From Conexibacter sp. (GTDB lineage: Bacteria > Actinomycetota > Thermoleophilia > Solirubrobacterales > Solirubrobacteraceae), in NCBI GenBank assembly GCA_025964055.1, contig JAOPZP010000414.1:1-13608 (forward strand): 13,608 nt of DNA, written 5' to 3'. A program made the translations under genes and the position numbers. The first letter of the stretch is position 1. The number at the start of each line of letters is the position of its first letter. The notes below the pieces were generated by a model. That model made no database searches. It had not been told where the DNA came from and worked only from the letters and a program-made list of their open reading frames with translations. This document shows positions 6,296 through 12,214 of the stretch, piece after piece.

Positions 6296-6965
6296 CGGAG
6301 CGGTCGCGCTGGTCACCGGCGGGACGCGCGGCATCGGCGCCTCGATCGCCGACCGGCTCAAGGCCGACGGCTACAAGGTCGCGACGCTCGGGCGCAGCGG
6401 CGGCGACGTCCAGGCCGACGTCAGCGATCCGGCCTCCGTCCAGGCCGCGTTCGACGAGGTGCGCAAGAGCCTCGGCCCCGTCCTCATCCTCGTCAACAAC
6501 GCCGGCGTCACCGCCGACGGCCTGGCGATCCGGATGCCCGACGACGACTGGGCGCGCGTCATCGACACCAACTTGGGTGGCGCCTTCAACTGCACCAAGC
6601 GCGGGCTCGAGGACATGCTCCGGGCCCGCTGGGGACGCATCGTCAACGTGTCCTCGATCGTGGCCGAGCGCGCGAACTCCGGCCAGGCCAACTACGCGGC
6701 CTCCAAGGCCGGCCTGCTGGGCTTCACGCGCGTCGTCGCCAAGGAGATGGGCAAGCGCAACATCACCGCCAACGCGGTGACGCCCGGCTTCATCGACACC
6801 GACATGACCGCCGAGCTTCCCTCCGAGGAGCTGGCGGCCGCGATTCCGGCGGCCCGCGTCGGTCGCCCCGAGGAGGTCGCCGCCGCGGTGAGCTTCCTCG
6901 TCAGCGACGACGCGGCCTACATCAACGGAGCCACCCTGGCCGTCGACGGCGGCCTGGGCGCATGA
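6282..6965 (+). CDS. fabG: 3-Oxoacyl-ACP reductase FabG (MabA-like)
   Basis: NADPH-dependent short-chain dehydrogenase that reduces 3-oxoacyl-ACP after each condensation. The 227 residues are shorter than E. coli FabG (244) because the loop after the second strand is reduced (TLGRSGGDVQADVSDP), as in mycobacterial MabA. Motifs: TGGTRGIG (12-19) for the dinucleotide, NNAG (72-75), Asn97 (DTNLGGAFN), and catalytic Ser125, Tyr138 and Lys142 (NYAASKAG). The end VDGGLGA matches the family. ATG 6282 has an AAGGAG Shine-Dalgarno (6269-6274) 7 bases upstream, and the gene overlaps fabH by 14 bases. Its position between fabH and acpP supports a FAS-II role rather than another SDR function. Confidence 0.95.
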   Translation: MSAPDGAVALVTGGTRGIGASIADRLKADGYKVATLGRSGGDVQADVSDPASVQAAFDEVRKSLGPVLILVNNAGVTADGLAIRMPDDDWARVIDTNLGGAFNCTKRGLEDMLRARWGRIVNVSSIVAERANSGQANYAASKAGLLGFTRVVAKEMGKRNITANAVTPGFIDTDMTAELPSEELAAAIPAARVGRPEEVAAAVSFLVSDDAAYINGATLAVDGGLGA

Positions 6966-6997
6966 CCACCACCACCGACCAGGAGCAGAACCGAACC

Positions 6998-7249
6998 ATG
7001 GCAAGCCAGCAGGAGATCCTCGAGGCCATCCGCGCCGAGCTGACCGACATCAAGGTCCCCGACGCCGAGACCGCGCAGCCCGACACGACGTGGGAGCAGC
7101 TCGACGTCGACTCGCTCGACCTCGTCGAGCTCGTCAAGGCGCTCGAAGACCGCTTCGACGTCCAGATCGCCGATCCGGACCTCAAGGGCATCGCGTCGGT
7201 CGGCGACGCGATCACGCTCGTCGAGCGCCTCCAGGGGGCCGCCGCATGA
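6998..7249 (+). CDS. acpP: Acyl carrier protein
   Basis: Small acidic carrier that holds acyl intermediates on 4'-phosphopantetheine. The 83 residues contain the modification site DVDSLDLVELVKALEDRF with Ser39, followed by helix III (SVGDAITLVERL). ATG 6998 gives the normal ACP N-terminus (MASQQEILEAI) and has AGGAG at 6981-6985, 12 bases upstream. An in-frame ATG at 6962, overlapping the fabG stop as ATGA, would add 12 residues (MTTTTDQEQNRT) and is a genuine alternative, possibly the coupled start. No phosphopantetheinyl transferase gene is in the window. An 18-codon mini-ORF begins over its stop codon. Confidence 0.95.
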   Translation: MASQQEILEAIRAELTDIKVPDAETAQPDTTWEQLDVDSLDLVELVKALEDRFDVQIADPDLKGIASVGDAITLVERLQGAAA

Positions 7250-7290
7250 CGACCGAACACCGGACATCGAACGAGAGCCGCGTCATGCGG
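7242..7290 (+). repeat. 10-bp inverted repeat at the acpP-fabF junction
   Basis: CCGCATGACG (7242-7251) pairs perfectly with CGTCATGCGG (7281-7290) across a 29-base loop. The left arm contains the acpP stop and the mini-ORF ATG; the right arm ends 12 bases before the fabF ATG. The mRNA stem could affect translation or stability between acpP and fabF. The core CATGACG/CGTCATG recurs at the accD-tetR junction. Confidence 0.5.
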
Positions 7291-7302
7291 GCCACCGCGT
7301 AG
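7246..7302 (+). CDS. Putative 18-codon mini-ORF between acpP and fabF
   Basis: Encodes MTTEHRTSNESRVMRATA. Its ATG overlaps the acpP stop (ATGA), an AGGGGG (7233-7238) lies 7 bases upstream, and its TAG directly abuts the fabF ATG (TAGATG). fabF itself has no visible Shine-Dalgarno, so ribosomes ending here could re-initiate at fabF. It resembles the mini-ORF at 9898-9957 (MT...N.S.VM..AT). A translational-coupling leader is the favoured reading; a stable peptide is not implied, and chance is possible. Confidence 0.3.
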   Translation: MTTEHRTSNESRVMRATA

Positions 7303-8481
7303 ATGGACGGCATCGTCGTCACCGGGAGGGGCATCGTCTCCTCCGTCGCCAATGGCGCCGATGAGTTCTTCGACGCCCTGCTCGGCATGCGCAGCGGGAT
7401 CACCGACGACGGCGTCGCCCCCTGCGCGGAGTTCGAGGCCGAGACGGTGATGACGGCCAAGGAGGCGCGTCGCAACGACCGCTTCACCCAGCTGGCCGTC
7501 GGGGCCGCCGACGAGGCGGCCGCCGAGGCCGGGCTGATGGGCGACGTGGAGCCCTCGCGGGTCGGCGTCATCGTCGGCACCGGCGTCGGCGGTCTCACGA
7601 CGCTCCAGAAGGAGTGCCAGGTCTGGCTCGAGGAGGGCGACCGCGCGGTCTCCCCGCTCTTCGTGCCGATGATGATGCCCAACGCCGCCGCCGGCCAGGT
7701 CGCCATGCGGCTCGGCGCCCACGGCCCCGGCTTCTCGGTCGCGTCGGCGTGCGCGACCGGCGCCCACGCCATCGGCGAGGCCAAGCGCATGATCGAGCGC
7801 AACGAGGTCGACGTCGTGATCGCCGGCGGCACCGAGGCGGCGCTCGTCGGCCTGTGCCTGGCGGCGTTCCGCCGCATGGGCGCCCTGTCGCGTGAGGGCG
7901 TCTCGCGTCCGTTCGACGTCAACCGCGACGGCTTCGTCATGGGCGAGGGCGCGGCGGTCCTGGTGCTCGAGCGCGAGGCGCACGCCACGGCGCGCGGCGC
8001 GAAGATCCTCGGCCGCGTCACCGGCTACGGCGCGTCCAACGACGCCTTCCACATCACCCAGCCCGAGGAGAACGGCCGCGGCGCCATCGAGGCCATGACG
8101 GCCGCGCTGCGCGACGCCGACCTCTCCCCGTCCGATGTCGGCTACGTCAACGCCCACGGCACCAGCACGCCGTTCAACGATCGCATCGAGGCCCAGGCCA
8201 TCCGGCAGGTCCTCGGCGAGGACGGCCCGCCCGTCTCCTCGTGCAAGGGCGCGATCGGCCACACCCTCGGCGCTGCCGGCGCCATCGAGGCGCTGGCCTG
8301 CGTGGAGGCGCTGCGCCGCGGCGCGCTGCCGCCCACGCTCGGCCTCGAGGAGGTCGACCCCGAGTGCGAGGCCGACCACGTCGCGGGCGCGCCCCGCGAG
8401 GCGCCCGACCTCAAGGTCGCGCTGAGCAACTCGTTCGGCTTCGGCGGCCAGAACGCAACCCTCGTCCTCCAGGCGGCCTGA
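7303..8481 (+). CDS. fabF: 3-Oxoacyl-ACP synthase II FabF (KasA/KasB-like)
   Basis: Elongating condensing enzyme that extends acyl-ACP with malonyl-ACP. The 392 residues (E. coli FabF 413) carry the Cys-His-His triad: Cys150 in SVASACATGAH, His285 in NAHGTSTPFND and His320 in KGAIGHTLGAAG, with Lys315 before the second His. The C-terminal NSFGFGGQNATLVL is the canonical KAS II ending with the gatekeeper loop. The ATG at 7303 directly follows the stop of an 18-codon mini-ORF, and no Shine-Dalgarno is visible. KasA/KasB of mycobacteria occupy the equivalent slot (acpM-kasA-kasB-accD6), and here there is one copy. The N-terminus (MDGIVVTGRGIVSS) fits a full domain without extension. Confidence 0.96.
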   Translation: MDGIVVTGRGIVSSVANGADEFFDALLGMRSGITDDGVAPCAEFEAETVMTAKEARRNDRFTQLAVGAADEAAAEAGLMGDVEPSRVGVIVGTGVGGLTTLQKECQVWLEEGDRAVSPLFVPMMMPNAAAGQVAMRLGAHGPGFSVASACATGAHAIGEAKRMIERNEVDVVIAGGTEAALVGLCLAAFRRMGALSREGVSRPFDVNRDGFVMGEGAAVLVLEREAHATARGAKILGRVTGYGASNDAFHITQPEENGRGAIEAMTAALRDADLSPSDVGYVNAHGTSTPFNDRIEAQAIRQVLGEDGPPVSSCKGAIGHTLGAAGAIEALACVEALRRGALPPTLGLEEVDPECEADHVAGAPREAPDLKVALSNSFGFGGQNATLVLQAA

Positions 8482-8486
8482 TCCCC

Positions 8487-8549
8487 ATGAGCTCGGCACT
8501 CAGCCACCCCACCCATCCGATCATCCCCGAGACGGGAGTCTTGGCATGA
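8487..8549 (+). CDS. Putative 20-codon mini-ORF between fabF and the accD6-like gene
   Basis: Encodes MSSALSHPTHPIIPETGVLA. It begins 5 bases after the fabF stop and its TGA overlaps the next ATG (ATGA, 8546-8549). It contains the GGGAG Shine-Dalgarno (8534-8538) of the following gene, so translation through it would expose or disturb that site. GCACTCA (8496-8502) can pair with TGAGTGC (8547-8553), which covers the next start codon. Possibly a coupling leader; it may also be chance. Confidence 0.25.
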   Translation: MSSALSHPTHPIIPETGVLA

Positions 8550-9901
8550 GTGCAGTCTTCGACGTCCTCCCCGAGCAGCTCGCGGCGCGTGCGCGCCTCG
8601 AGCTCCTCTTCGATGCCGGCTCGTACCGGCCGATCCGCTCGGCGGTGGGCGACGGCGTCCTGTCGGGCAGCGGGCGCGTCCAGGGGCGCGCCGTGTGCGC
8701 CTGGGCGCAGGACGGGTCGTTCAAGGGCGGCTCGCTCGGCGCCGCCGGCGGCGAGACGATCGCCCGCACGATCCAGCGCGCCGACGCGATGGGCGTGCCG
8801 GTCGTCGGCTTCCCGCACTCGGGCGGCGCCCGGCTGCAGGAGGGCGTGGCGGCGCTGAGCGCCTACGGCTCGATCTTCCGCGCGCAGGCCGTGGCCAAGG
8901 TCCCGATGATCAGCGTCGTGTCCGGCCCGTGCGCCGGCGGCGCCGCGTACTCGCCCGCGCTGGGCGACTTCGTGGTCATGACCCAGGAGGCCGTGATGTT
9001 CCTCACGGGCCCCAAGATCATCGAGCGCGTCACCCGCGAGCAGATCTCCGCGACCGACCTGGGCGGCCCGAAGGTCCACGGCGCCAACGGCGTCTCGCAC
9101 ATGGTCGCCCGCGACGACGTGCACGCGGCCGAGCTCGTCCGTGAGCTGCTGACCTACCTGCCCGACACGCTCGGCGCCGGCTCGCCGCTGGTGCCGCCGG
9201 CCGACGCGCCCGGGGACGACCCGAGCGCGGCGCTGCCGGAGTCCGACCGCAAGGTCTACGACGTGCGCGACGTCGCCGCGGCGCTGCTGGACCGCGGCAC
9301 GCTGCTGGAGCTCGCGCCCAAGTGGGCGCGCAACCTGACGGTCGCCTTCGGCCGCATCGAGGGCCGCGCGGTCGGCGTCATCGCCAACCAGGCGCGCTAC
9401 CTCGGCGGCTGCCTGGACGCCGACGCCGCCGAGAAGGGCGCCTGGTTCGTCGACCTGTGCAACCGCTTCGGCATCCCGCTCGTGGTCCTCGCCGACACGC
9501 CCGGGTTCCTGCCCGGCGCGACGCAGGAGCAGGCCGGCGTCCTGCGCCACGGCGCCTCGCTGCTGCGCGCGTTCGGCCGCGCGACCGTGCCCCGCGTGAC
9601 CGTGACGTTGCGGCAAGCGTATGGTGGGGCCCACATCGTCATGAACTCCCGCGATCTCGGTGCCACCCTGACCCTCGCCTGGCCGAACGCCAGGATCGGC
9701 GTCATGGGCGCCCGGCAGGCCGTCGAGCTGGTGCGCCGCCGCGAGATCGAGGCCGGCGCCGACGCCGCGCTGCTGGCCGAGGCCTACGAGGCCGAGCACC
9801 TGCCGGTGCGGGTCGCGGCCGCCGCCGGGTTCGTGGACGAGGTCATCGAGCCGTCGCAGACGCGCGACCGGATCGCCCATGTCCTCGAGCTCGCCACATG
9901 A
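8546..9901 (+). CDS. accD6: Acyl-CoA carboxylase carboxyltransferase (beta) subunit, AccD6-like
   Basis: Carboxyltransferase subunit of an acyl-CoA carboxylase, moving CO2 from biotin to acyl-CoA to form malonyl-CoA (or methylmalonyl-CoA). The 451 residues hold two crotonase-fold halves: the N-half has SGGARLQEG (92-100) and SGPCAGGAAYSPALGD (126-141); the C-half has LADTPGFLPGATQEQAG and AYGGAHIVMNSRDLGA, then AWPNARIGVMGARQAVEL. There is no zinc finger, so it is the PccB/AccD5-type subunit, a little shorter than AccD6 of mycobacteria (about 473). Ile364 in GGAHIVM lies where propionyl-specific PccB has Asp and acetyl-accepting AccB of Streptomyces has Ile, suggesting acetyl-CoA use. The ATG has GGGAG 7 bases upstream. 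The fab-operon context supports malonyl-CoA supply. Biotin carboxylase/BCCP subunits must be elsewhere. Confidence 0.92.
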   Translation: MSAVFDVLPEQLAARARLELLFDAGSYRPIRSAVGDGVLSGSGRVQGRAVCAWAQDGSFKGGSLGAAGGETIARTIQRADAMGVPVVGFPHSGGARLQEGVAALSAYGSIFRAQAVAKVPMISVVSGPCAGGAAYSPALGDFVVMTQEAVMFLTGPKIIERVTREQISATDLGGPKVHGANGVSHMVARDDVHAAELVRELLTYLPDTLGAGSPLVPPADAPGDDPSAALPESDRKVYDVRDVAAALLDRGTLLELAPKWARNLTVAFGRIEGRAVGVIANQARYLGGCLDADAAEKGAWFVDLCNRFGIPLVVLADTPGFLPGATQEQAGVLRHGASLLRAFGRATVPRVTVTLRQAYGGAHIVMNSRDLGATLTLAWPNARIGVMGARQAVELVRRREIEAGADAALLAEAYEAEHLPVRVAAAAGFVDEVIEPSQTRDRIAHVLELAT

Positions 9902-9936
9902 CGCCCTCCGCGAAGCCGAACGGATCCGCCGTCATG
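9897..9936 (+). repeat. 7-bp inverted repeat at the accD6-tetR junction
   Basis: CATGACG (9897-9903) and CGTCATG (9930-9936) flank a 26-base loop. The left arm spans the accD6 stop and the mini-ORF start, as at the acpP-fabF junction. In both loops GAACG lies exactly 7 bases before the right arm, hinting at common origin or function. Confidence 0.45.
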
Positions 9937-9957
9937 GGGTCCGCCACCCGCGCGTGA
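9898..9957 (+). CDS. Putative 19-codon mini-ORF between the accD6-like gene and tetR
   Basis: Encodes MTPSAKPNGSAVMGSATRA. Its ATG overlaps the accD6-like stop (ATGA, 9898-9901), and its TGA overlaps the proposed tetR GTG (GTGA, 9954-9957), so both ends interlock with neighbours. It resembles the mini-ORF at 7246-7302. It has no strong Shine-Dalgarno of its own, as would suit a coupled start. It conflicts with a tetR start at ATG 9879, which would lie inside accD6. Confidence 0.3.
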   Translation: MTPSAKPNGSAVMGSATRA

Positions 9958-10583
9958 ACCTGGACGGCGAGCCGTTGATCAACGAGTCGCGCAACGCGAC
10001 CGAGGAGGCCATCCTCGACGCCGCGCGCGACGCGCTCGCCGACACGGAGTACCGGCGGCTGACCATGGACGTGATCGCCAAGCGCGCGTTCACCAGCCGC
10101 ACGGCGCTGTACTTCTACTTCCCCAACAAGCGCGCGCTGATCGATCGCCTGATCCTGCGCGCGTTCCTGGACATGTACGAGGCGGCCTCGCCGTACCTCG
10201 ACGGCGCCGGCGACCCGCGCGCCGAGCTGCGCCGCGGCCTGGCGCGCACCGTGCGGATCATCGACCGCGACGCCCACGTGCTCACGCTGGCGGCGATGCT
10301 GAGCGGCGAGGAGGACCGCCTGCCGCCGCAGTGGGCGCCCTACGTGGTGCGCTTCGTCGAGGGCGCGACGGCGCGGATCGCGCGCGACCAGGCGCGCGGC
10401 ATCGCCCCGACCGACATCCCGCCGCGCCTGGCCGCCCAGGCGCTGCTGGCGATGGTGGAGCGCCACGTGACGCTCGAGCTCATCCAGGGCGGCGGCGACG
10501 CCCACCAGTCGATCCGCGTGCTCGCCGAGCTGTGGTGGCGCGCGGTGTACTCCAAGCCGGCCGAGCCGCCGCCGGCGGACTAG
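9954..10583 (+). CDS. TetR/AcrR-family transcriptional regulator (candidate fatty-acid synthesis regulator)
   Basis: One-component DNA-binding regulator, 209 residues, the usual TetR length. The N-terminal helix-turn-helix covers about residues 14-60 (ATEEAILDAARDAL, then LTMDVIAKRAFTSRTALYFYFPNKRALI, with the family-typical YFYFPNKRAL). The C-terminal helical domain should bind a ligand and dimerise; its specificity cannot be read. GTG 9954 is chosen because the HTH then starts at a normal distance; ATG 9879 would add 25 residues inside accD6. As the last gene of the fab operon it would be co-expressed with the enzymes. A dyad shared by the fabD and fabI promoters is its likely target. FasR of mycobacteria is a TetR-family activator of fatty-acid synthesis, which gives a precedent but not proof of orthology. 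Confidence 0.9.
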   Translation: MNLDGEPLINESRNATEEAILDAARDALADTEYRRLTMDVIAKRAFTSRTALYFYFPNKRALIDRLILRAFLDMYEAASPYLDGAGDPRAELRRGLARTVRIIDRDAHVLTLAAMLSGEEDRLPPQWAPYVVRFVEGATARIARDQARGIAPTDIPPRLAAQALLAMVERHVTLELIQGGGDAHQSIRVLAELWWRAVYSKPAEPPPAD

Positions 10584-10594
10584 CGGCGCGAGCG

Positions 10595-10615
10595 GCGCCG
10601 GACCGAACCCGGCGC
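10595..10615. terminator. Hairpin between convergent tetR and pilZ genes
   Basis: Perfect 7-bp stem GCGCCGG (10595-10601) / CCGGCGC (10609-10615) with a 7-base loop, in the 39-base gap between two convergent stop codons. It has no T-run on either strand. Position and symmetry suggest a bidirectional terminator. Confidence 0.55.
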
Positions 10616-10622
10616 GTCGCCG

Positions 10623-11252
10623 CTACGCGCGGCGCGACTTGCCCGACCGCGCGGCGTCCTCGCGGTCGGCCAGCTCGGCGAAGCGGCGGGCCAGCTGGGC
10701 GCGGACCGAGAGGACCATCGAGTCGATGTGCTCCTGGTCGGCCGGGGCGAGGTCGGAGAACCGGATGCCCGTCGCCTCCTCGTGGACGCGGACGATCTTC
10801 CCGCGCGCCTTGACGACGGTGTCCTGCGGGAGGGCGATCTCGACCTCCACGGTGCTGTCGGCGGCGCCGAAGCCCGTGCCGGCCAGCAGCGCGCCGCCGG
10901 CCGACAGGTTGACGGTGGTCGTCGCCAGGCCGGCACCGGCCCCGTTGACCTGGACCGGCAGCTGGACGTCCAGGCGCGGCGAGGCGCGCAGGTTGTCGAC
11001 GCGGCCCTCGCGGTTGGCGTGGAAGGCCACCGTGCCCTGCGCGGTGCGCTCGGCGTGGCCGTGCAGGACCACGAGGTGGCCCTGGTGGGTGAACGAGATC
11101 TGCGCGGAGCGCGGCAGGAGGGCCGGCGTGGCGTCGCGCGGATCGCGCGGCAGCAGCCACGCCACGTCCTTCGACGTCGCCGCGACGATGGCCGGCATCG
11201 GCCGCACGCCGACGCTGAGCGTGGCGGGCATGAAGTCGCGGATTCGACGCAC
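10623..11252 (-). CDS. PilZ-domain protein (predicted c-di-GMP receptor)
   Basis: About 209 residues with two parts. The N-terminal region (about 8-85) is beta-rich and of the YcgR-like N-terminal type (ISFTHQGHLVVLHGHAERT). The C-terminal PilZ domain (about 86-185) has both c-di-GMP-binding signatures, RASPR (89-93, RxxxR) and NLSAGG (115-120, D/NxSxxG), and the closing GIRFSDL. A charged tail ends GKSRRA. Partner and output are unknown; PilZ proteins often act on motility, adhesion or envelope synthesis. The start is uncertain: GTG 11252 has GAGGA (11262-11266) 9 bases upstream; ATG 11231 and TTG 11270 are in frame. It follows fabI on the same strand with a gap of about 70 bases, so co-transcription is likely but a separate promoter is possible. 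Confidence 0.82.
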   Translation of the reverse strand: MRRIRDFMPATLSVGVRPMPAIVAATSKDVAWLLPRDPRDATPALLPRSAQISFTHQGHLVVLHGHAERTAQGTVAFHANREGRVDNLRASPRLDVQLPVQVNGAGAGLATTTVNLSAGGALLAGTGFGAADSTVEVEIALPQDTVVKARGKIVRVHEEATGIRFSDLAPADQEHIDSMVLSVRAQLARRFAELADREDAARSGKSRRA

Positions 11253-11279
11253 CGCCCTGCATCCTCGCAAAGCCCGGGC

Positions 11280-11307
11280 ATCGACACCAGGCTGCCCGCA
11301 CGCCGAT
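11280..11307 (-). promoter_or_regulatory. Weak third copy of the fab dyad between fabI and pilZ
   Basis: On the minus strand ATCGGC-N16-GTCGAT, with the same 16-base spacing as the fabD and fabI dyads and five of six paired positions. It lies 28-55 bases upstream of the pilZ GTG. It lacks the conserved 13-base block, so it may be chance. Confidence 0.2.
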
Positions 11308-11321
11308 AGGAGAGGTCTGAC

Positions 11322-12140
11322 CTACGCCTCGGCCACGGGGGCCGGCGGCGGCGCCGTGACGCCGTGCACGCCGAGCGCGTGGAACCCGCCGTCCACGTGC
11401 AGGATCTCTCCGCTGATGGCGCGCGACAGCGACGACAGCAGGAACACCGCGGCGTCGGCCACCGGCTCGGGATCGGTCAGGTCCCACTTCAGCGGCGCGC
11501 CCTGCTCCCAGGCCTGCGCGAGGACGTCGAAGCCCTCGATCGCGCCCGCGGCCATGGTCCGCAGGGGCCCGGCCGCGATCAGGTTGGAGCGGATCCCGCG
11601 CGGCCCGAGGTACTGCGCCAGGTAGCGGTTGACCGACTCCAGCGCCGCCTTGGAGACCCCGGCCCAGTCGTAGATCGGCCACGCCTTGGAGGCGTCGAAG
11701 TCCAGGCCCACCAGCGAGCCGCCCTGCTCGGCGCGCTCCAGCAGCGGGGCGAAGGCCGCGCCGAGCGACTTCAGCGAGAACGCGCTGATCTCGAACGCGG
11801 CGGTGGCCGAGGCGACGGGGGCCTCCAGGAAGCGCCCGCCGAGCGCGTCGCCCGGGACGAAGGCGATCGCGTGCAGCACGCCGTCCACGACGCCCCAGCG
11901 CTGGTCGAGCTCCGCGACCGCCGCCGCCAGCTGCTCCTCGTCGGTGACGTCGAGCTCCAGCACGTCGGGGGTCCCGGGCAGCCGCTGGGCCATGCGCTGG
12001 GTGAGCCGCAGCGCGCGGCCGAAGCCCGTCAGGACGATCTCGGCCCCCTCCTCCTGGGCACGGCGGGCGACCGAGTACGCGATCGAGCGATCGGTCAGGA
12101 CACCGGTGATCAGGAGCTTCTTGCCGTCCAGGAGAGCCAT
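11322..12140 (-). CDS. fabI: Enoyl-ACP reductase FabI (InhA-like)
   Basis: NADH-dependent reductase that performs the last step of each elongation cycle. The 272 residues follow InhA closely: MALLDGKKLLITGVLTDRSIA (N-terminus and cofactor loop), LTGFGRALRLTQR, LELDVTDEEQL, GLDFDASKAWPIYDW with Phe148, catalytic Tyr157 and Lys164, then IRSNLIAAGPLRTMA and the C-terminal VDGGFHALGV. A tail of about 12 Ala/Pro-rich residues is added. In the segment that is HSIGF in both E. coli FabI and InhA it reads HAIAF, so E. coli Ser91/Gly93 (InhA Ser94/Gly96) are both Ala here. ATG 12140 is preferred over GTG 12143; AAGGA (12148-12152) lies 7 bases upstream but overlaps a likely -10, so the mRNA may be leaderless. 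It stands outside the fab operon yet shares its promoter dyad. Confidence 0.95.
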   Translation of the reverse strand: MALLDGKKLLITGVLTDRSIAYSVARRAQEEGAEIVLTGFGRALRLTQRMAQRLPGTPDVLELDVTDEEQLAAAVAELDQRWGVVDGVLHAIAFVPGDALGGRFLEAPVASATAAFEISAFSLKSLGAAFAPLLERAEQGGSLVGLDFDASKAWPIYDWAGVSKAALESVNRYLAQYLGPRGIRSNLIAAGPLRTMAAGAIEGFDVLAQAWEQGAPLKWDLTDPEPVADAAVFLLSSLSRAISGEILHVDGGFHALGVHGVTAPPPAPVAEA

Positions 12141-12146
12141 CACCTC

Positions 12147-12177
12147 ATCCTTACCGACGGGGCGCGCCCGCGTTGCA
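12147..12177 (-). promoter_or_regulatory. Candidate promoter of fabI
   Basis: On the minus strand, proposed -35 TGCAAC (12177-12172), an 18-base spacer and -10 TAAGGAT (12153-12147), ending 6 bases before ATG 12140. The fabD promoter has GGAAAC-N18-TACGTAT at the matching position. The two -10s agree at T, A, G, A, T. Confidence 0.5.
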
Positions 12178-12181
12178 CCGG

Positions 12182-12214
12182 TTCGACGTCAGATCACCCG
12201 GGTGTCGAATCGCG
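12182..12214 (-). promoter_or_regulatory. Candidate operator upstream of fabI, shared with fabD
   Basis: Minus-strand CGCGATTCGACAC (12214-12202) is identical to 4319-4331, and the dyad TTCGAC-N16-GTCGAA (12209-12182) is a perfect 6-bp inverted repeat. The 13-base block ends 61 bases before the fabI ATG, against 60 at fabD. The spacer is not conserved, as expected of a protein-binding dyad. Part of it overlaps the last codons and stop of the CDGSH gene. Confidence 0.65.

Noticed and set aside
11241..11248. GATTCGAC near the pilZ start, resembling a half-site of the fab dyad
   Set aside because: No partner GTCGA at the 16-base spacing, and it lies at or within the N-terminal coding region.
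11313..11323. Palindrome AGGTCTGACCT at the fabI stop codon
   Set aside because: Single-base centre cannot form an RNA hairpin, and it has no copy at other control regions.
12160..12169. Palindrome GGGCGCGCCC between the proposed -35 and -10 of fabI
   Set aside because: Simple GC palindrome common in this composition and absent from the fabD promoter spacer.
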